Shown here: piece by piece, positions 54,701 through 55,777 of the stretch
Position numbering within the stretch: the stretch's first letter is position 1
Layout: every line of letters begins with the position of its first letter
Source: Deltaproteobacteria bacterium
GTDB taxonomy: Bacteria > Desulfobacterota > Binatia > UBA12015
Direction: 5' to 3'
Assembly: GCA_016874795.1 (NCBI GenBank)
Contig: VGTG01000015.1
Location: 1 to 55,777, forward strand
Length of the DNA stretch: 55,777 nucleotides
Notes under the pieces: model-generated
Told to the model about the DNA's origin: nothing
Database searches by the model: none
What the model saw: only the letters and a program-made list of their open reading frames with translations
Translations under genes and position numbers: made by a program

Positions 54701-55575
54701 TAGCCGGCGAACGGCGTGTAGTCGCCGCGCACCATGTAGGTGCAGAGCGAATGTACCTCGAAGCCGGTCTCGTACAGCGCCGCGAGGAGATCGCCCTGAC
54801 GTGCGGGCACGAGCAATCGGATGTCCGTGCGCGCAGGCAGGTCGCGCGTCGCGCGGTCGATCAGGTCGAGCATCGCCTCGAGGTCGCGGCTCACCGCGGG
54901 TCCGAGAACGGCGACGCCGCCGCGTACGAGACGCCCGAGGCTGCCGTGCAGCGTCCCGTCGCCCGAAAGCAGCACGTCGCCCATTCGCAGCAGGAGCTCG
55001 TGGTCCTTTCGCCGCTCGATGCCGAGAAGCTCGCGCTCGAGCCCGACGACCTGGTCGAGATCGGAGGGCCGCGCGCGCCGCGCAGGAGCAGCCGTCCCCA
55101 GCTGCGGCCGCGAGCGGAAGCTGCCACGCACCAGCGTCTCGCGCCCGACGAACCCGACCCGTCCGTAGAGGCAGAACGAAGCCTCGTTGAAGGCGTCCTG
55201 GATGAGCCGCAGCGAGCGGACGCCGGCGCGATCGGAGCGTGCGCAGATCTCCTCCATCAGGGCCCGGCCGAAGCCCGCGCCCTGGTAGCCCGGATCGATC
55301 GTGATCGGCCCGACGCCCGCGGTCGCGCCCCGGACGTGCAGGAAGCCGCTGCCGACCACGCGTCCCGCCGCGGTGACCACGAGGCAGTGCTCGGGATCGA
55401 GTGCTCGATAGGCCTCCGCGATCACCGCGCCGACCGCGGTATCCGCGACGACCGGCCCGAAGCCGCGCCGGCGATACATCTCGTTGAACGCGCTGCGGAA
55501 GATCGTCGCGACACGAGCGACGTCGCCCGGCTCGAGGGCGCGGACTTCTGCTTCGGCGTGGCGGCGCACCCTCAC
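54667..55575 (-). CDS. GNAT family N-acetyltransferase
   Basis: A 302-residue protein. The acetyl-CoA-binding motif is GPITIDPGYQGAGFGRALM near residue 90-108, preceded by a normal GNAT N-terminal strand-helix pattern (VRALEPGDVARVATIFRSA). The C-terminal 130 residues (from ARRARPSDLDQVVGLE) look like a second, degenerate GNAT-like domain. The substrate is unknown. GTG 55575 is used because GAGGTGA stands about nine bases upstream; GTG 55569 is possible. Confidence 0.87.
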   Translation of the reverse strand: MRVRRHAEAEVRALEPGDVARVATIFRSAFNEMYRRRGFGPVVADTAVGAVIAEAYRALDPEHCLVVTAAGRVVGSGFLHVRGATAGVGPITIDPGYQGAGFGRALMEEICARSDRAGVRSLRLIQDAFNEASFCLYGRVGFVGRETLVRGSFRSRPQLGTAAPARRARPSDLDQVVGLERELLGIERRKDHELLLRMGDVLLSGDGTLHGSLGRLVRGGVAVLGPAVSRDLEAMLDLIDRATRDLPARTDIRLLVPARQGDLLAALYETGFEVHSLCTYMVRGDYTPFAGYYVPTLFPESG

Positions 55576-55603
55576 CTCGGCGGTTCACCTCGCACGCTCT
55601 TCC

Positions 55604-55630
55604 TATAACATCCCCCGTCGGGAGCCCGAC
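55604..55630 (+). promoter_or_regulatory. Possible -10 box and leader hairpin of the last gene
   Basis: TATAAC (55604-55609) is a good -10 candidate without a clear -35. GTCGGG (55617-55622) and CCCGAC (55625-55630) form a perfect hairpin that covers the GGAG ribosome-site-like bases just before the ATG at 55632. Confidence 0.35.
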
Positions 55631-55631
55631 C

Positions 55632-55777
55632 ATGCTGGGCGAGTTCTACTTCGTCGATCCACGGCTCGATCTCGTGCCGAGCGAGCACCTCGCGAGCGAC
55701 GGGATCGACGAAGCTTTCGCGGCGGCGCTCGCGGAACGTCCGGGGTGGAGCCGGGGCCGGGTTGCTCTCCTCGAAGA
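55632..55777 (+). CDS. Unknown protein, 3'-truncated by window end
   Basis: Only the first 48 residues are visible (MLGEFYFVDPRLDLVPSEHL then ASDGIDEAFAAALAERPGW). No family is recognised. The frame is open to the end of the window and the codon use matches its neighbours. It is divergent from the GNAT gene. Confidence 0.6.
   Translation, partial: MLGEFYFVDPRLDLVPSEHLASDGIDEAFAAALAERPGWSRGRVALLE

Overview
The window is about 55.8 kb of very GC-rich DNA with densely packed genes. The organism looks Gram-negative: there is a lipid A deacylase-like outer-membrane barrel, a DsbD, several lipoproteins with lipoboxes, a D,D-carboxypeptidase and two L,D-transpeptidases. GC content, NorD/NorQ-like genes, a DUF35/thiolase-like pair, a family III CoA-transferase and a Cys-rich PQQ-propeller lipoprotein fit a Deltaproteobacteria-like or Binatota-like bacterium. 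This placement is inference; there is no rRNA or other marker. I found no rRNA, tRNA, CRISPR array, prophage or transposase gene.

Layout. 0-5.7 kb: a GH63-like glucosidase (5' end cut off), a GH133 glycogen-debranching-type enzyme and an alkaline phosphatase. 5.7-11.3 kb (minus strand): NAD-dependent epimerase, GMC oxidoreductase with its Tat-exported small subunit, and an amidase. 11.5-19.6 kb: a tight five-gene MoxR/DUF58/von Willebrand A (vWA) operon ending in a protein with two vWA domains. 19.7-25.4 kb: a 7Fe ferredoxin, then NorD-like and NorQ-like genes separated by an oppositely oriented secreted protein, then YqgE. 25.5-29.5 kb: MFS transporter and SGNH hydrolase, then a DUF35/thiolase-like pair on the minus strand. 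29.8-34.8 kb: PQQ-propeller lipoprotein, rhomboid protease, YfhO-like membrane protein. 34.8-43.6 kb: cell-wall genes (DacA-like, two L,D-transpeptidases), small unknowns, glutamate-cysteine ligase, flavin reductase, BMP lipoprotein and GlmU. 43.7-55.8 kb: GlmS, TauE/SafE, GFA enzyme, a BIG2-type secreted protein, CoA-transferase, RibBA with a degenerate second domain, PagL-like protein, DsbD, GNAT enzyme and a truncated last gene.

The most distinctive content lies between the genes. (1) A 186-bp element with perfect 24-bp inverted ends occurs twice, 20 kb apart, with one base difference; both copies lie upstream of minus-strand operons. (2) A second, unrelated 151-bp hairpin element with perfect 15-bp ends lies after ribBA. 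(3) A multi-hairpin repeat occurs three times, each time between two convergent genes, with compensating changes in its stem. (4) Five genes share a promoter arrangement in which the -10 box ends 6-8 bases before the start codon, suggesting leaderless mRNAs.

No single undescribed multi-gene system can be proved from sequence alone. The best candidates are the paired MoxR/vWA loci at 11.5-24.8 kb and the repeat families.
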